Source: Paraflavitalea pollutisoli | GTDB taxonomy: Bacteria; Bacteroidota; Bacteroidia; Chitinophagales; Chitinophagaceae | NCBI RefSeq assembly: GCF_029360705.1 | Contig: NZ_JARKMX010000014.1 | Span: forward strand, 310,001-374,000 | Direction: 5' to 3' | Length of the DNA stretch: 64,000 nt | Part shown: one piece after another, positions 8,569-17,882 of the stretch | Layout: every line of letters starts with the position of its first letter | Numbering within the stretch: the first letter of the stretch is position 1 | Program-made: the position numbers and the translations under genes | Notes under the pieces: generated by a model | What the model saw: the letters and a program-made list of their open reading frames with translations, nothing else | What the model was told of the DNA's origin: nothing | The model's database searches: none

Positions 8569-9534
8569 CTACCTGTTTTCCAGCCATTGAAAGGAGCCGG
8601 GAACAGCCTCCAGCACAGCCGGTGCATCCTTCACGGGTTTGAACTGCAGGTCGACCACACCTGTCGCCCTTGGCGATACCCTGGCTTCCGAACGATGCGT
8701 GTGCAGTACGTAATGCATCCCCCCTTTCGCATCGAAGTATACATCACCATGCCCCGTACCTGGGTATCCGAAGTTGTTGCGGCTGATGATGGGGTTGCCT
8801 ACGTATTTGGTCCAGGGGCCTGCCGGCGACTTGGACGTCGCATAACCCACGGCATAATCCTTATTGCGGAAATCGTTGGCCGAATAGATGAGGTAATACA
8901 CCCCCTCGCGCTTCAATACCGTAGGGCCCTCGGCCACCGGCCACTCAGCCTTGGCAGTGTTCTCCCACCCTTCCGTACTGGCGATGCATTCCTTTTCTGT
9001 ACCCGGTATCACATCCGACAGATCAGGTTTCATTTCCGTCACAAAAATGCGGTTGCCGTTTTGCAGCTTCACATGATAGAGATATACTTTACCGCTTTCA
9101 TCGAAGTACAGGAAAGGATCGATCTGCCGGCCACTGCCGCTGAGAGCTGTTAGCGTGGTTTGCTGGAATGGACCCGCCGGGCTGGCTGCCTTGGCAATCG
9201 CAATTTGCTCATTGGCGGTATAGGCCATATAATAACTGCCTTTGTATTGCACGATCTGCGGCGCCCAGAAACCGGTGGTGCCATAAGATTCCCCTTGCTT
9301 CAGGGCCAGTCGCTGCGCGGTGTCAGCCGGCTGGCGCCAGGATTTACCATTGGTAGATACATACACCGGGAAACCATGGTTATGGCCCGTACCATAGAGG
9401 TAATAGGTGCCCTTATCGGCAAAGATGGTAGGGTCGGCTAAAAAGATGGTGGGTTGCTGAGCAGCGGCGGAGGAAGCAGCAGCCAGGCAAACTGCCAGTA
9501 AGCCACCGGCAATTTGTTGTAAGGAAATGGGCAT
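8569..9534 (-). CDS. Glycoside hydrolase family 43 protein, secreted
   Basis: Start at 9534 gives a signal peptide ending AAASSAAA and a mature enzyme opening LADPTIFADKGTYYLYGTG, where the Asp of DPT is the family's general base. DPFLYFDESGKVYLYH has the second conserved Asp, and EGPTVLKREGVYYLIYSAND contains the general-acid Glu. The length (321 residues) is that of a single five-bladed propeller with no accessory carbohydrate-binding domain. GH43 members act as beta-xylosidases, alpha-L-arabinofuranosidases or galactanases; the exact substrate is not evident. The longer frame up to 9624 lacks a signal peptide at its N-terminus, so the internal ATG is preferred. No polysaccharide utilisation genes are adjacent. 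Confidence 0.88.
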   Translation of the reverse strand: MPISLQQIAGGLLAVCLAAASSAAAQQPTIFLADPTIFADKGTYYLYGTGHNHGFPVYVSTNGKSWRQPADTAQRLALKQGESYGTTGFWAPQIVQYKGSYYMAYTANEQIAIAKAASPAGPFQQTTLTALSGSGRQIDPFLYFDESGKVYLYHVKLQNGNRIFVTEMKPDLSDVIPGTEKECIASTEGWENTAKAEWPVAEGPTVLKREGVYYLIYSANDFRNKDYAVGYATSKSPAGPWTKYVGNPIISRNNFGYPGTGHGDVYFDAKGGMHYVLHTHRSEARVSPRATGVVDLQFKPVKDAPAVLEAVPGSFQWLENR

Positions 9535-9660
9535 TCGTTTACAGTTTTCAGGTAATAGTTGCACGTTACAAATTCCTGTAAACATAGTCTTTCCCTGCCT
9601 GCGCAACCAATTCCCGCGTTCCAATTTCTAGCCCAGGAATCTCATTATCGTACCAGTCTG

Positions 9661-10884
9661 CTAACAGCCCCGCGGCTTGCGCTCCAGGTAGCGCTTGCTC
9701 TTTTCCGCCATCGCCCGCCCCGGTTCATTCGCATGCCGGGCATCGAGCACGCGCAGTTCCGTTTCCAGTTCCATCAACTGCCCCAGCTGGCTGGTGAGGC
9801 AACCCAGCTTTTCCCGGGTTTTGGTACTGGTGCTGTTTTGCGCCTTGCAGATCTCCAGCTTGGTCGTCAGGATATCTTCCTGCACCACCACCAGCGGATC
9901 CATCATCGCCGCCAGGCTGCGCTGGGTGGCACTGTTCTGCTGGTGGGCATTGCCCGTGCGTGCCTGCAGCAAGGCCAGCTCCCGTTTGTTTTGTTGCTCC
10001 TTTTTGTAGTTGATCAGGGCGATCCGTTCGGTAGCGCAGGCCCCACTGGCATTCCTGGCTGCTTTGTCCAGCTTCTCTTTTTCCCGCGTGATGTTTTGTG
10101 CTTGCTGGTTATAATAGGTTTGTTCCCGCTCCACAAACTCCGCCGTGTTCAGGCAGGTATTCGTGACCTCGGTGTTCGTGACCCGGCAGCTATAGCCCGA
10201 CGTGCGAAACTCCGTCACCACATACAGTCCCTCGTCGGTAGCCAGATACCCTACGCCCATATTGCCCAGGAATTTGCGTGGGTGCAGTTTCTCGGGAAAC
10301 CGCTCGCCAAACAGGTACCAGGTCATATCCGGGTGGGTCGAGAACCGGTAGGCCATCGCCCGCATGCGTCCGTTACAATACAACTCCGTCGCATTTTTGC
10401 GTTGCAGGTCGACGGCGCCGGTAAACATACCTGCCATTTGCAGATAGGGATGCTCGTTGGTATTGCCCGTGCTCACCCATTTTTCGATCGTATTGTTCTT
10501 GCCTTTGTTGTTGTGGTAGTGATAGATATTGCCCGTCATACTCATCACCTGGAACGAGAAATCGGCCAGCTCCGGAAAAAGCATATTCACGAGTCCGTCT
10601 TCATGGGTCGGCAACAGGCCGATCACCCCGGTGCTGTTGTTGACAAACATACATTGCTCTGCCATCTTTACGGGCGTCGTGATCTTCAGGTCAAATTCCA
10701 TGTTGAAGCAAAGCCGCTCATGCGGTACAATGATACGGGGTGTCGATGCCCCTGTGAGCACCGGTGCGCGGCGCACTGCCGCCCGCCAGGCAAAGATGGC
10801 CGCGCTATCCCTAAGCTCGCCCCCCTGCCCCAACGCCTGCACCGCCACCAGCCCGAGTACCAATACCAGGTATAACTTATGCAT
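9661..10884 (-). CDS. Secreted protein of unknown function with C-terminal coiled coil
   Basis: The 407-residue protein has a signal peptide (MHKLYLVLVLGLVAVQALGQ). Residues about 45-250 are mixed beta/alpha with several cysteines (RLCFNMEFDL, AEQCMFVNN, ELYCNGRMRAMAYRF), and about 255-400 is charged and helical (EREQTYYNQQAQNITREKE, LMELETELRVLDARHANEP), likely coiled coil. I recognise no family. It follows the OmpA-domain gene by 10 bases, so the two are co-transcribed and may act together at the cell envelope. Confidence 0.65.
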   Translation of the reverse strand: MHKLYLVLVLGLVAVQALGQGGELRDSAAIFAWRAAVRRAPVLTGASTPRIIVPHERLCFNMEFDLKITTPVKMAEQCMFVNNSTGVIGLLPTHEDGLVNMLFPELADFSFQVMSMTGNIYHYHNNKGKNNTIEKWVSTGNTNEHPYLQMAGMFTGAVDLQRKNATELYCNGRMRAMAYRFSTHPDMTWYLFGERFPEKLHPRKFLGNMGVGYLATDEGLYVVTEFRTSGYSCRVTNTEVTNTCLNTAEFVEREQTYYNQQAQNITREKEKLDKAARNASGACATERIALINYKKEQQNKRELALLQARTGNAHQQNSATQRSLAAMMDPLVVVQEDILTTKLEICKAQNSTSTKTREKLGCLTSQLGQLMELETELRVLDARHANEPGRAMAEKSKRYLERKPRGC

Positions 10885-10894
10885 AGCAGCTGGT

Positions 10895-12211
10895 TTATAG
10901 TTTTACAAATTCTACCCGGCGGTTGCGGGCTTTCGCATCTGCGCTGTTGTTGGTGGCCACCGGTTGGCTTTCGCCTTTACCGTCGGTCTGGATGCGCGAC
11001 CCGGCCACCGCATAGTTTTCGGTGATATAGGTCTTCACAGCGGCTGCCCGGCGCTGCGAGAGGCTGAGGTTGTCAGCATCGTTACCATCATTGTCGGTAT
11101 GACCCACGATCCGGATCTTGAGCGCAGGTGTTTTTTGCAGGGCATCACCGAATTGGTCGATGATGGCAAAAGATTCCTTTTTGATCCGGTCACTGTTTAC
11201 ATCGAATAATATATCATTGGTTACTGCCTTGCCTTCTTCCAAGAGTTGCTTCACCAACAAGCTGCGGGCATCTGTCTCTGCCGAAGCGATGCGGACATTA
11301 CCCACCAGCATACCGGTTTCTGACGCCGGTATCACGGCATTGTTGTTGAGGAAAAACGTATTGCGCATACCGGTGGTCAGTGCCTTTGGCAGGTCTATGA
11401 GCTTTTGATCGTCGAGGTAGAGCCGGATGCGCGATTTATTCACGGCGATCGCGACATGCAGTACCTTGTTGACATAAGCCGTCAGCGGGAAATTGCTTTT
11501 GTTGCCGATCACGTCATTGCCCAGTCCATATTCCAGGGTCTTCCCATCTTCTTCGGTATAGCGGTGCAGATTGATAAAAAAGCGTGGCTGGTAAAACAGG
11601 TCTTCCCGCAGGATATCTTTTACCTGGCTCAGGCCAAACTGGATAAAGGGCGTACTGCGCCCGCCTTCCGACCGCAGGAACAGGTCGAATTCGATCGTGC
11701 AGTTGTCGGGCAAGGATCCTTTAAAGTCGGGCACGATGATACAGTTGTGCACGACATCCAGCCATTTGCCGACTTCGCCACCAATGGTCACGAGTTTGCC
11801 GCTGCCATTGGTATTCCATTGGGCGGGAAAATCGTTGAGCCGGTCTTTGTCGAAGTGGTCTTCGAACAACACCTTACCACCCGGTTCAAAATCGCTGCCA
11901 CCACTGGTAGTACCGGCGTTGCTGGGGCGCGTGCTGGTGGCTGGTCCTGTACCGGAGTTACTGGCGTTTTTTCCGTTGGCGATGGCTACATCGGTATCGC
12001 TGTTGGTTTTCTTGTCTTTCTTCTTGAAAATATTGCCGATGGCGCGGCCTGTTTTGTTGAAAGCAGAATCGAGGCCTTTGTCGATGTTGTTGTCGACACG
12101 GTTGTTGGCTTTGTCTTTGGCCCGTTGTTCCACCCGCTTGGGGATGGGTGCTTGTGCCTGCGTGAGGTAGCCGGCGATCAAAAGCCATAGCAGCAGTAGG
12201 TAGCGTTTCAT
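10895..12211 (-). CDS. OmpA-family outer-membrane protein with concanavalin-like middle domain
   Basis: The 438-residue protein has a signal peptide ending YLTQAQA, a low-complexity Asn/Thr/Ser linker (about 70-105), a beta-sandwich region starting VLFEDHFDKD and resembling a laminin-G/concanavalin domain (about 108-310), and a C-terminal OmpA domain (about 335-438) beginning LFDVNSDRIKKES and including GHTDNDG, LSQRRAAAV and AKARNRRVE. The OmpA part binds peptidoglycan; the middle domain may bind carbohydrate. It is upstream of, and probably co-expressed with, the unknown secreted protein. Confidence 0.82.
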   Translation of the reverse strand: MKRYLLLLWLLIAGYLTQAQAPIPKRVEQRAKDKANNRVDNNIDKGLDSAFNKTGRAIGNIFKKKDKKTNSDTDVAIANGKNASNSGTGPATSTRPSNAGTTSGGSDFEPGGKVLFEDHFDKDRLNDFPAQWNTNGSGKLVTIGGEVGKWLDVVHNCIIVPDFKGSLPDNCTIEFDLFLRSEGGRSTPFIQFGLSQVKDILREDLFYQPRFFINLHRYTEEDGKTLEYGLGNDVIGNKSNFPLTAYVNKVLHVAIAVNKSRIRLYLDDQKLIDLPKALTTGMRNTFFLNNNAVIPASETGMLVGNVRIASAETDARSLLVKQLLEEGKAVTNDILFDVNSDRIKKESFAIIDQFGDALQKTPALKIRIVGHTDNDGNDADNLSLSQRRAAAVKTYITENYAVAGSRIQTDGKGESQPVATNNSADAKARNRRVEFVKL

Positions 12212-12290
12212 GGTGTGGTTATTTCACCCAAACCTACTGTGCTGGTCGAAGTGCCACAACTACATATTGATGTGCTGAAGGGCGATATCC

Positions 12291-12926
12291 TTATACCAGC
12301 TTGTCGCGGATCGCCCGCGAAACGGCGCCGGCTGCAGAATGCACGTGGAGTTTATCGTAGATCTTCTTGATGTGAAAACGGATGGTATCGATGCTGACGC
12401 CCAGCTCCGTCGCCATCATTTTATAACTGTATCCCTGCACGAGTAACTGTAAAATCGCTGTTTCCTTTTCCGACAATCCGTTCGCTTCCGGTTGTGTCAC
12501 CGCTGCCCGCGGCACCATCGTCAATACTTTTTTAGCTACCGACCCCGTCATGGGCGCGCCACCTGCCAGCACCATCCGGATGGCGCCAGACAATTCATCG
12601 GTTATGTATTGCTTGAGCAGGTAGCCCGAAGCTCCGGCACAAACGGCCTGGAAAATATTGTCGGTATCATCGAAAATGGTCAGCATGATGACCGGCAGGC
12701 TGGCATCGATGGCGCGGATCCTTTGTACTGCAGTAACGCCGTTTACGACAGGCATGTCGATGTCCATCAACACCACATCGGGCTGTAGTTGCCGGATATC
12801 CGTTTCTACGGTCTCCGCATTGGGCAATGCGGCCAGCAGTTCCATACCTTCCTCGCCATCGATCAATACTCCTATGCTGGCCCGCAGCGCTTCATTGTCA
12901 TCATATACCAGTACCCGTATCGCCAT
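12291..12926 (-). CDS. LuxR/NarL-type response regulator
   Basis: The 211-residue protein has a receiver domain with acidic pair D9-D10, phosphoacceptor D55 in LMDIDMP, and the conserved Lys in GYLLKQYI. The C-terminal helix-turn-helix (LSEKETAILQLLVQGYSYKM, then SIDTIRFHIKKIYDKLHV) is that of the LuxR/NarL class. It lies 42 bases downstream of the sensor kinase gene on the same strand, so the two form a cognate two-component system. Targets are not known. Confidence 0.92.
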   Translation of the reverse strand: MAIRVLVYDDNEALRASIGVLIDGEEGMELLAALPNAETVETDIRQLQPDVVLMDIDMPVVNGVTAVQRIRAIDASLPVIMLTIFDDTDNIFQAVCAGASGYLLKQYITDELSGAIRMVLAGGAPMTGSVAKKVLTMVPRAAVTQPEANGLSEKETAILQLLVQGYSYKMMATELGVSIDTIRFHIKKIYDKLHVHSAAGAVSRAIRDKLV

Positions 12927-12968
12927 ATCGTAAAAATAAATGCCTTTGACAGATCAGCCGCTACATGA

Positions 12969-15179
12969 TCATGTAAGCGGCAGTTGCAGATCGATGACCG
13001 TACCCTTGCCGGGCGCAGTCTCCATCACCAAAACACCCTGCATCGCCCGGGCACGTTGCTGCATATTGAGCAGGCCACTGGTCGAGCGGGGCAAGGCCGG
13101 ATCGAACCCTACTCCATCATCCCTGATCTGCAGGTGCAGGTAATGGCCTTGCTGTTCCAGCTTCACCGAGACAGTGGTAGCCCGGGCATATTTGGCGATA
13201 TTGTTGATGGCTTCTTTATAGATGAGCAGCAGGTCACGGCGTTGTTGCATATCCAGGGCGGTATGAAGCAAACCTTCGTCGAGATGGATCTCCGTACGTA
13301 CCTGCCGGCTCTCCAGTGTCTGCGCTGCATACTCGCGCATGCGGATCACCATATTTTCCAGTTTATCGTTCTCTGGCTTTACGGCCCATACGATATCACT
13401 GATGCCTTGTTGGGCCGCTGCCGATTGCTCGGAGATGGTCCGGATAAACGCCAGGGCTCTACCACTATCCTGCTGCAGGCTTTTACCCGATGCTTCCGAC
13501 AGGATCTTGATGCTCGTAAGGGTTGAGCCGATCTCATCGTGCAGGTCCTGCGCAATGTGATTGCGTACCGATAGCAATGCTTCCTGCTCGCGGAGCTGCC
13601 TTTTCAACTGGTAGCGGTTGAACAGGAAATAAGCGGCGATACCCGTCACGGCCAACAGCGCCAGCAAGAAATTACGGGTAGCTCTTGACCCCTTCAACTG
13701 GCGCTCCTGCAATTGCTTTTCTTTATCTGCCAGTGCCAACTGTTGCTGTGCGTTGCTGGCCAGCAGCTGTTGCCGTTCGAGCTGCTCTTGCTGCCGGTGG
13801 ATCCGCAATGTCTGTAACTCCTTCTCTTTCGACAGCAGGTCGATCTCCTGTTGCCGCCGGCCGGCCTCCGCCAGGTTACCCGCCAGCAAGGCCTGCTGCT
13901 TTTCGAGTTGCAGCGCTTTGATGCGTTGCTCCGCATGCAGCCGGGTGATCAGGTTGTCTTTTTTCTCCGTTTCGTATTTCGTGCCCAGTTCGGCAATATC
14001 AGCCGTCGTTCTGTCTTTGATGATGCTATCGCGGTACCCCACATACTGGTTGAAGTGGGTATAGGCCGAATCGAACTGTGCCCTGCCCTTGTAAAATAGG
14101 GCCAGTTGATAATAGCAATCACGCAGGTTGAATTTGTCCTTGCGGGATAAGGCCAATTGCCGGGCCTGGTCGTAATAATGCAGGGCTTTTGCGGGGTCGG
14201 TACGGCTATAGGCCATGCCCGCGGCGATATAACGCCGCGACAACATCATGGGATCACGACCGCTGCGCTCCAACAAGGCGATGGCCTTCAATTCATACTC
14301 CAGGGCCGCAGCGGTATCCTGCTGGTCGCTGGCGATCAGCGAAGCCGTTACATACGCATGTACGATGCGTTGTTCTTCGCCCGACTGCAGGGCATATTGC
14401 ACACACAACTGCTGGTACCGCAGCGCCTCGGCCGCATTGACCCCCAGGTAAAACTGGCTCAGGTTACAACAACCCAGCGACAGGCGGGCGATATCCCCCG
14501 CTTTCTCCCGGTATAGGATAGACTGCTTGGCATATTCGATGGTCTTGTCGCTTTGTTTCAGCTCATAATACAGGGTGGCCAGGTTGTTGTAAGCGGCGGC
14601 CTTCTCCCCGTCATAACCGGCGCCCAGCGATTCATAGATGCCGACGGAGCGCAACAGGCAAGCGGCCTTGTTGGTGAGGTCGCCCTTCATGCCGTAGGTG
14701 TACCCAAAATCATTGTAGGCCAGGGCACCGTACCGGGTAGGATGCTTGGCAAAATACTCCCTGGTGCATTGCTCGAATAAAGGAATGGCTTCGTCGTACC
14801 GGCCACCATACATCTTCACCTGTGCCTGTTGCAGTTGGGCAATGGCCACCAGCAGGGGATCGGCGAGTTGCAGCCCCAATGCCTGCGTCTTGCCCGCCTG
14901 CGTGCTGGCTTTCTCCAGGTCGCCTTTATCCAGCAGGATATCGGCACGCTCGATGCCTGCATACCCCACGCCTTTCCGGTAGCCTTGCCGGCGGCTATAG
15001 GTTTCTGCAAGGTCGCAGTAGTACAAAGCTGAGTCGTATTTAGAAGCAGAGAAAAAAGATTCGGCGCGGTCGATCAGCGCAACAACGGCCAGCGAGTCGC
15101 GGACAGTGGTTTGTGCCTGTGTATCGATGGCAATCGCCATCAGCAACAATACGCTATATAAGAGCAGCCGGTATTTCAT
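12969..15179 (-). CDS. TPR-containing sensor histidine kinase (HisKA_3)
   Basis: Start at 15179 gives a signal peptide (MKYRLLLYSVLLLMAIAIDTQA) and a 736-residue protein. Periplasmic TPR-like repeats run to about residue 390, followed by a Glu/Gln/Leu-rich coiled coil (about 400-495), one membrane helix (NFLLALLAVTGIAAYFLF), a HisKA_3 dimerisation domain with the phosphoacceptor His in QDLHDEIGST, and an HATPase domain with N box KEAINNIAKYA and G box DDGVGFD. This TPR-coil-TM-kinase plan is common for Bacteroidota NarX-like sensors. The signal is unknown. It is co-transcribed with the response regulator that follows. Confidence 0.92.
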   Translation of the reverse strand: MKYRLLLYSVLLLMAIAIDTQAQTTVRDSLAVVALIDRAESFFSASKYDSALYYCDLAETYSRRQGYRKGVGYAGIERADILLDKGDLEKASTQAGKTQALGLQLADPLLVAIAQLQQAQVKMYGGRYDEAIPLFEQCTREYFAKHPTRYGALAYNDFGYTYGMKGDLTNKAACLLRSVGIYESLGAGYDGEKAAAYNNLATLYYELKQSDKTIEYAKQSILYREKAGDIARLSLGCCNLSQFYLGVNAAEALRYQQLCVQYALQSGEEQRIVHAYVTASLIASDQQDTAAALEYELKAIALLERSGRDPMMLSRRYIAAGMAYSRTDPAKALHYYDQARQLALSRKDKFNLRDCYYQLALFYKGRAQFDSAYTHFNQYVGYRDSIIKDRTTADIAELGTKYETEKKDNLITRLHAEQRIKALQLEKQQALLAGNLAEAGRRQQEIDLLSKEKELQTLRIHRQQEQLERQQLLASNAQQQLALADKEKQLQERQLKGSRATRNFLLALLAVTGIAAYFLFNRYQLKRQLREQEALLSVRNHIAQDLHDEIGSTLTSIKILSEASGKSLQQDSGRALAFIRTISEQSAAAQQGISDIVWAVKPENDKLENMVIRMREYAAQTLESRQVRTEIHLDEGLLHTALDMQQRRDLLLIYKEAINNIAKYARATTVSVKLEQQGHYLHLQIRDDGVGFDPALPRSTSGLLNMQQRARAMQGVLVMETAPGKGTVIDLQLPLT

Positions 15180-15294
15180 GGAAAGGAGATGGAGGGTGGT
15201 GGCCATCCATCTTCAAGATAGGCAGAAGTTTAAACACGCGCAATTATTTGCCGGCAACGCGCGCAGGTTCCTGCGCTGGGATTGGCTCCCACAG

Positions 15295-16398
15295 CTATTG
15301 CTTGAGCAGGCCGGCAATGCCACTGTGCTGCGCAAAAAGGTTTTTACAGAACGTGTTGCTGAAATTGACTGGCATAGATTTCAACGTGAGCAATACATCG
15401 TCTCGCAGGCCTGCCCATACACTACCGGCAACGGCACTGCCGGATTGTGTGTAGAATTGCCACATCAGGTACGACAGCAACAGGCAGTTCTTACAGTTGC
15501 TGGCAAAGCAAACCACTTTACGCTTGTTTTCGCGATTGACCGGATGCGGATTGTTCGCTTCCCGTTGCAGGAAGATCAGGGTACCACGCTCAAAATCCGA
15601 CAGCGCAAAGTTGACGCCGGAACCGGAAATGATCGTTTTGGTAACCGGGTAATCACGTTCCTCCTGTACCAGGTTCAGCGGTTGGATGGATCGACCGTAC
15701 AACAGGCTACGCATCAAGGCTTTTTCATCACTCGGCATCTTCGGATAGGCCTCCATGCTACCTTCGTACGAATTGACCGACAATAGCTGTTGCCGGAAGA
15801 TCTTGATACCGCCATCGGGTTGCGTTCCCTTTACATATACCTCTTCCCGCACCAGGTTATTGAAATGACGGAATACCTCTTTCACCGTCATGGTCGCAGT
15901 TCCGATGCGCAGGGAGAATCCGCCATTGGCGCCGCCCGCCAGCCACCCCATCAGATCGATCAGTTGGGCTTTTTTGATGTCTCCTTCCACATCGATCTTC
16001 AACTGTATCGACCAACCCATCGTGCACAGATAGATCATGGGAACGATGGAGCAGGTGATGCCAGGAGCTTCCTGGTGCAGCTGCAGGTCTGCCTTTTGGT
16101 AGCGACCCACAAAGGGGATTTGCAAGGCCCATACATCGGGGTTGTTGCCGGCCGACCGGCTATCGCACAACGATTTCCAGAAATGGCTTTTTTCCAGCTG
16201 CCTGGCCGGCATGCCTTTGAAGGAAAAGCTGGCCGTCGTCACGGGGGCTGCTGTCCAGTATTGCTGCGCATACGCCGACTTGCTGGTCAGAAAGGCAAAA
16301 TTGGTTTGCAGGAAATTCTTTTGGGGTGCCTTGACCAGCGCAATGGCCGGATGAATTTCGAAGGCAGCTACCGTAATGTGTTTGAATGCATAGGCCAT
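15295..16398 (-). CDS. Hypothetical protein
   Basis: This 367-residue protein has no signal peptide and no domain I recognise. Visible traits are a Gly-rich segment (LMGWLAGGANGGFSLRIGT), a stretch with clustered cysteines (VVCFASNCKNCLLL) that might bind metal, and otherwise mixed alpha/beta composition. A perfect palindrome lies 52 bases upstream of its start and may control it. It is transcribed in the same direction as the genes on either side but separated by about 90-190 bases, so it may be a single-gene unit. Confidence 0.6.
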   Translation of the reverse strand: MAYAFKHITVAAFEIHPAIALVKAPQKNFLQTNFAFLTSKSAYAQQYWTAAPVTTASFSFKGMPARQLEKSHFWKSLCDSRSAGNNPDVWALQIPFVGRYQKADLQLHQEAPGITCSIVPMIYLCTMGWSIQLKIDVEGDIKKAQLIDLMGWLAGGANGGFSLRIGTATMTVKEVFRHFNNLVREEVYVKGTQPDGGIKIFRQQLLSVNSYEGSMEAYPKMPSDEKALMRSLLYGRSIQPLNLVQEERDYPVTKTIISGSGVNFALSDFERGTLIFLQREANNPHPVNRENKRKVVCFASNCKNCLLLSYLMWQFYTQSGSAVAGSVWAGLRDDVLLTLKSMPVNFSNTFCKNLFAQHSGIAGLLKQ

Positions 16399-16449
16399 GG
16401 CAAAAAATTGGGACTATCTGTAAAAAAAACTACCTTTAAGATACAAGTA

Positions 16450-16466
16450 CTGTCAGCGTCTGACAG
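16450..16466. promoter_or_regulatory. Palindromic operator candidate CTGTCAG-CGT-CTGACAG
   Basis: A perfect 7-base inverted repeat with a three-base centre sits upstream of the hypothetical gene that starts at 16398. A weak -7-like TAGTTTTT (minus strand, 16424-16431) lies between the palindrome and the start, so the palindrome falls where a -33 region would be. This arrangement suits a repressor or activator site; the regulator is not known. Confidence 0.4.
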
Positions 16467-16592
16467 CAGTTATTACTACTGAAAATGCCCGATTTCCCAA
16501 AGGAGAAGACATCCCTGCAAAGGAGACGTCAGTCCCTACAAGGGTAATCTAGCTGATTAATGCATATCGGTCGCAAGGCCGGTATGCTGTTT

Positions 16593-17834
16593 TTAGTCCA
16601 ACACGATCAGTTTCATATGATCCATCACTACATGTTGCTTCAACCGGAGTTCGTCTTTGCCGATCGCATAAAACATACCCGCCTCTGCCAACTCATCGTT
16701 CTTCTGCTGTTTTACCAGGTTGCGCTCGTGCAATGTGATACCTGCTTCCTTACTATAGTCCAGCAGCTTCAACAGGTTTCTACTGGTTTGGTAAAACTGT
16801 TTACCGTCGCCGAATTGCCGGAGTTGTTCTTCTTGTTTCGGCTGTAAATCTCCCTTTGAGATTTTATAAACGCCCACCAGGATATAGTGGAGGTCTGTTT
16901 CGAAATAATGGGCACAATAATAAACCCGTTCGTCCTTGCAGGTAAACATCCAGGGGTGACCTTCATAACGCGGATTGAGCTTGAGGGCTTTCCACACCAA
17001 TTCAACCGGTTTGTCATCTTCGCGAAAAGCCAGCCGGGCCAGTTGGATGCGTTTGAAGTATTGCCGAGTTTCATAACCTCCCCAAAACATCCCACCCAAT
17101 ACCACACCGACCAGTGCCAGGTAAAACAGTTTTTCGAGACTGATGGTATTGCCCTCGTACAACTGCCGGGCAAAGCTCCAGCCGGAGGTGCTACCGATAT
17201 AATTCACCAGAAACAGACACAGTACGGAAATGAGTACACTGAATACCAGCTTCTCCTGCGTATCCAATGCCTTCGCGAAAGGCACTTTCACCAATGCCAG
17301 CAGCGACAGGAAAAACAAACCGGGCACGATGAATTGGGCAAATGCCAACGGAATACCGATGATCTTGTCGGTACCCAGCAAACCGATGTGCAGTGGTTTT
17401 TCGATCACCGCCTGGTTGTGGTACACCACGCCCTTTTGCTGCCAGGTATACGACAGGGTAAACAGCAGGTTGAAATCACCCACCAGCGCATTTTTAGCCA
17501 CGACCAGTCGCAGGCCATTGCGGTTGGTGGCTGTGAAGGGGACCAGTTCGCCCAACCGGATCGAGTCTCCAGGGGCAACATCCATACTGCGTAAGGATAC
17601 AAAGGCAGGGCCATTCAAGGATAACCGCAGGTTAGATACCGGTATGGCAGCCCCATTGGACAGCTGCACGACGAGGGGAATGGAGTCGCCGATCTCGACA
17701 GCTCCGCGCTCCAAGGTAATGGCCAAAGCCACGGCAGGTAGCTTTACATCCTTATCGGCCTGGGCCTGTAACAGACCCGGGCAGCCAATGATGTAGACGA
17801 GGAGCCAGCCAATCAGGTAGTTGAGATGACGCAT
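16593..17834 (-). CDS. Hypothetical membrane protein with N-terminal periplasmic beta domain
   Basis: The 413-residue protein has a signal peptide (LLVYIIGCPGLLQAQA), a beta-sandwich-like segment of about 130 residues (GAVEIGDSIPLVVQLSNGAA, FTLSYTWQQKGVVYHNQAV), then at least three membrane helices (IGIPLAFAQFIVPGLFFLSL, LVFSVLISVLCLFLVNYIG, LFYLALVGVVLGGMFWGGY) and a cytoplasmic C-terminal part of about 130 residues (HPWMFTCKDERVYYCAHYFE). No named family is evident. The neighbouring TlpA-like gene lies upstream by 48 bases and is on the same strand. Confidence 0.65.
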   Translation of the reverse strand: MRHLNYLIGWLLVYIIGCPGLLQAQADKDVKLPAVALAITLERGAVEIGDSIPLVVQLSNGAAIPVSNLRLSLNGPAFVSLRSMDVAPGDSIRLGELVPFTATNRNGLRLVVAKNALVGDFNLLFTLSYTWQQKGVVYHNQAVIEKPLHIGLLGTDKIIGIPLAFAQFIVPGLFFLSLLALVKVPFAKALDTQEKLVFSVLISVLCLFLVNYIGSTSGWSFARQLYEGNTISLEKLFYLALVGVVLGGMFWGGYETRQYFKRIQLARLAFREDDKPVELVWKALKLNPRYEGHPWMFTCKDERVYYCAHYFETDLHYILVGVYKISKGDLQPKQEEQLRQFGDGKQFYQTSRNLLKLLDYSKEAGITLHERNLVKQQKNDELAEAGMFYAIGKDELRLKQHVVMDHMKLIVLD

Positions 17835-17882
17835 CCTGGGGGTATATTCTACAATATACGAAACCCCAGTCAGATATGGCGG

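Noticed and set aside
9559-10875. 438-residue plus-strand open frame opposite the coiled-coil protein gene
   Set aside because: Rich in His, Gln and Arg with no domain or signal peptide; it mirrors the minus-strand gene, which has a signal peptide and fits an operon.
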